From assembly GCA_965116355.1 (NCBI GenBank), contig OZ220679.1, positions 2,480,001 to 2,544,000 on the forward strand: a stretch of DNA of 64,000 bases. Direction: 5' to 3'. Of the stretch, positions 63,451 through 64,000 are shown in pieces. The position numbers were made by a program, and so were the translations under genes. This DNA comes from UBA1127 sp965116355 (lineage in GTDB: Bacteria; Chloroflexota; Dehalococcoidia; Lucifugimonadales; UBA1127). Under the pieces are notes generated by a model that did not search any database, was not told the DNA's origin, and worked only from the letters and a program-made list of their open reading frames with translations. Each line of letters begins with the position of its first letter. Position 1 is the first letter of the stretch.

Positions 63451-64000
63451 CTACGCCTTGGGTTGGATGAGGACGCGGACGGTGCCGTCGCCCTCGTCGC
63501 GGCGGTTGATGAAGGCGTGGCCTTCCTTCTCCGTCCAGAGCATGACGTCGAAGATGTTGAGGGCGTCGCCGAGGATGGCCTCAACCATGGAGTGGTGGTC
63601 GGCCTCGGTCTGCTTGGCCAGGGCGGCGATGACGCCGGCGCAGGACTTGCCGCGGCCGTCGATGACGACCCAGCCGGCGCTCTGGCTGATGACGGGGGCG
63701 TGGCCGTTCCCGTTGCCGTTGCCAGGCACGTACAAGTCAGGCCGGACGCTGATCTCACCGGTCTTGCGCAGGTCGAGCTGGCGCTTGAACTCGGCGACGG
63801 ACTCCCACGCGACTGCGCGGTCGCGGTTGCCGCTTGAGCAGACGGCGCCGCGGACGCCGACGATGTCCGGGTTCACGCGGGCGAGCTCGTCGAGGTCGTC
63901 GAGCTTGAGGTGGCCTGAGAGGGCCGTGCTCATGCCGAGCTTCTTGCCCTCCAGGACGATGTCTCGGAGCTCCTCCTCGCTCAGGAAGTCGAAGAGGTTG
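63451..64000 (-). CDS. MfnB-like (5-formylfuran-3-yl)methyl phosphate synthase fused to a TusA-like domain (5' partial)
   Basis: The frame is open to the window edge; the visible 182 residues begin NLFDFLSEEELRDIVLEGKK and continue STALSGHLKLDDLDELAR, PDIVGVRGAVCSSGNRDRAV. That resembles the C-terminal barrel end of MfnB/DUF556, the enzyme that builds the furan precursor of methanofuran (AGSL..DI..VRGAxC..GDR in the family). After a GNGNGNGH linker, WVVIDGRGKSCAGVIAALAK resembles a TusA/sulfurtransferase-like strand-Cys-helix, followed by WTEKEGHAFINRR and a final strand VRVLIQPKA. The Cys is in CA instead of the usual CP. The ATG at 63933 is internal. Confidence 0.6.
   Translation of the reverse strand, partial: NLFDFLSEEELRDIVLEGKKLGMSTALSGHLKLDDLDELARVNPDIVGVRGAVCSSGNRDRAVAWESVAEFKRQLDLRKTGEISVRPDLYVPGNGNGNGHAPVISQSAGWVVIDGRGKSCAGVIAALAKQTEADHHSMVEAILGDALNIFDVMLWTEKEGHAFINRRDEGDGTVRVLIQPKA

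Overview
The window is high-GC bacterial DNA with short intergenic gaps, many GTG/TTG starts and several families of short intergenic palindromes. Gene content (split glycine dehydrogenase gcvPA/gcvPB, FabL-type enoyl reductase, Rieske oxygenase, lone molybdenum hydroxylase subunit, DUF1932 oxidoreductase, several SDR and MFS genes) fits an uncultured Chloroflexota of the Dehalococcoidia/SAR202 kind. That placement is an inference from content, not from a marker tree.

Layout. 1-3.2 kb: catabolic-looking oxidoreductase, hydrolase and MFS genes on the minus strand. 3.35-9.7 kb: a thioredoxin/NHL-repeat gene with an in-frame TGA at the redox motif (candidate selenocysteine) is split by a 4.85-kb transposon (4151-8998) with matching ends and a 10-bp target duplication. 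The transposon carries a SWIM-finger DDE transposase, a DNA methyltransferase-HNH fusion behind a C10 tract, a retropepsin-like protease, two small proteins, a membrane protein and several strong hairpins. 9.7-14.4 kb: vapBC, IscA-type Fe-S carrier, YgfZ-like protein, molybdopterin subunit. 14.4-20.1 kb: lipid genes plsX-fabG-fabL under a near-consensus promoter, then a small membrane gene, cmk, plsC and an MFS gene broken by an amber codon. 20.2-24.7 kb: complete glycine cleavage operon gcvT-gcvH-gcvPA-gcvPB and tRNA-Gly(CCC). 24.8-25.9 kb: cysH behind what looks like a complete polycysteine leader-peptide attenuator. 26-32.6 kb: JAMM protease, secreted PDZ protein, oligopeptide-type binding lipoprotein, Rieske oxygenase, Cys-rich membrane protein. 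32.6-45.3 kb: cimA with a T-box leader, recG, argS, small membrane and lipoprotein genes, a second AbrB/PIN pair, gamma-carbonic-anhydrase-like protein, HNH protein, phosphohexomutase. 45.3-46.6 kb: gene-free tandem array of a 343-bp unit built from the intergenic palindromes. 46.6-51.25 kb: mtnA-mtaP-rhodanese-orf-metK, apparently one operon under a SAM-I riboswitch. 51.7-64 kb: SDR, small membrane proteins, pdxA, proC, yggT, a tandem pair of paralogous membrane proteins, degV, fabF, recJ, acs and the 5'-truncated end of an MfnB/TusA-like fusion.

Themes. Sulfur and one-carbon metabolism recur: cysH is apparently controlled by cysteine supply, the SAM cycle and methionine salvage by a SAM riboswitch, with rhodanese, IscA/YgfZ and glycine cleavage nearby. 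Expression of three loci looks controlled by premature termination in the leader: cysteine leader peptide, T-box, SAM-I. The strongest candidates for new biology are the cysteine attenuator, the TGA/SECIS thioredoxin-NHL gene, and the methyltransferase-carrying transposon with a possible phase-variation tract.
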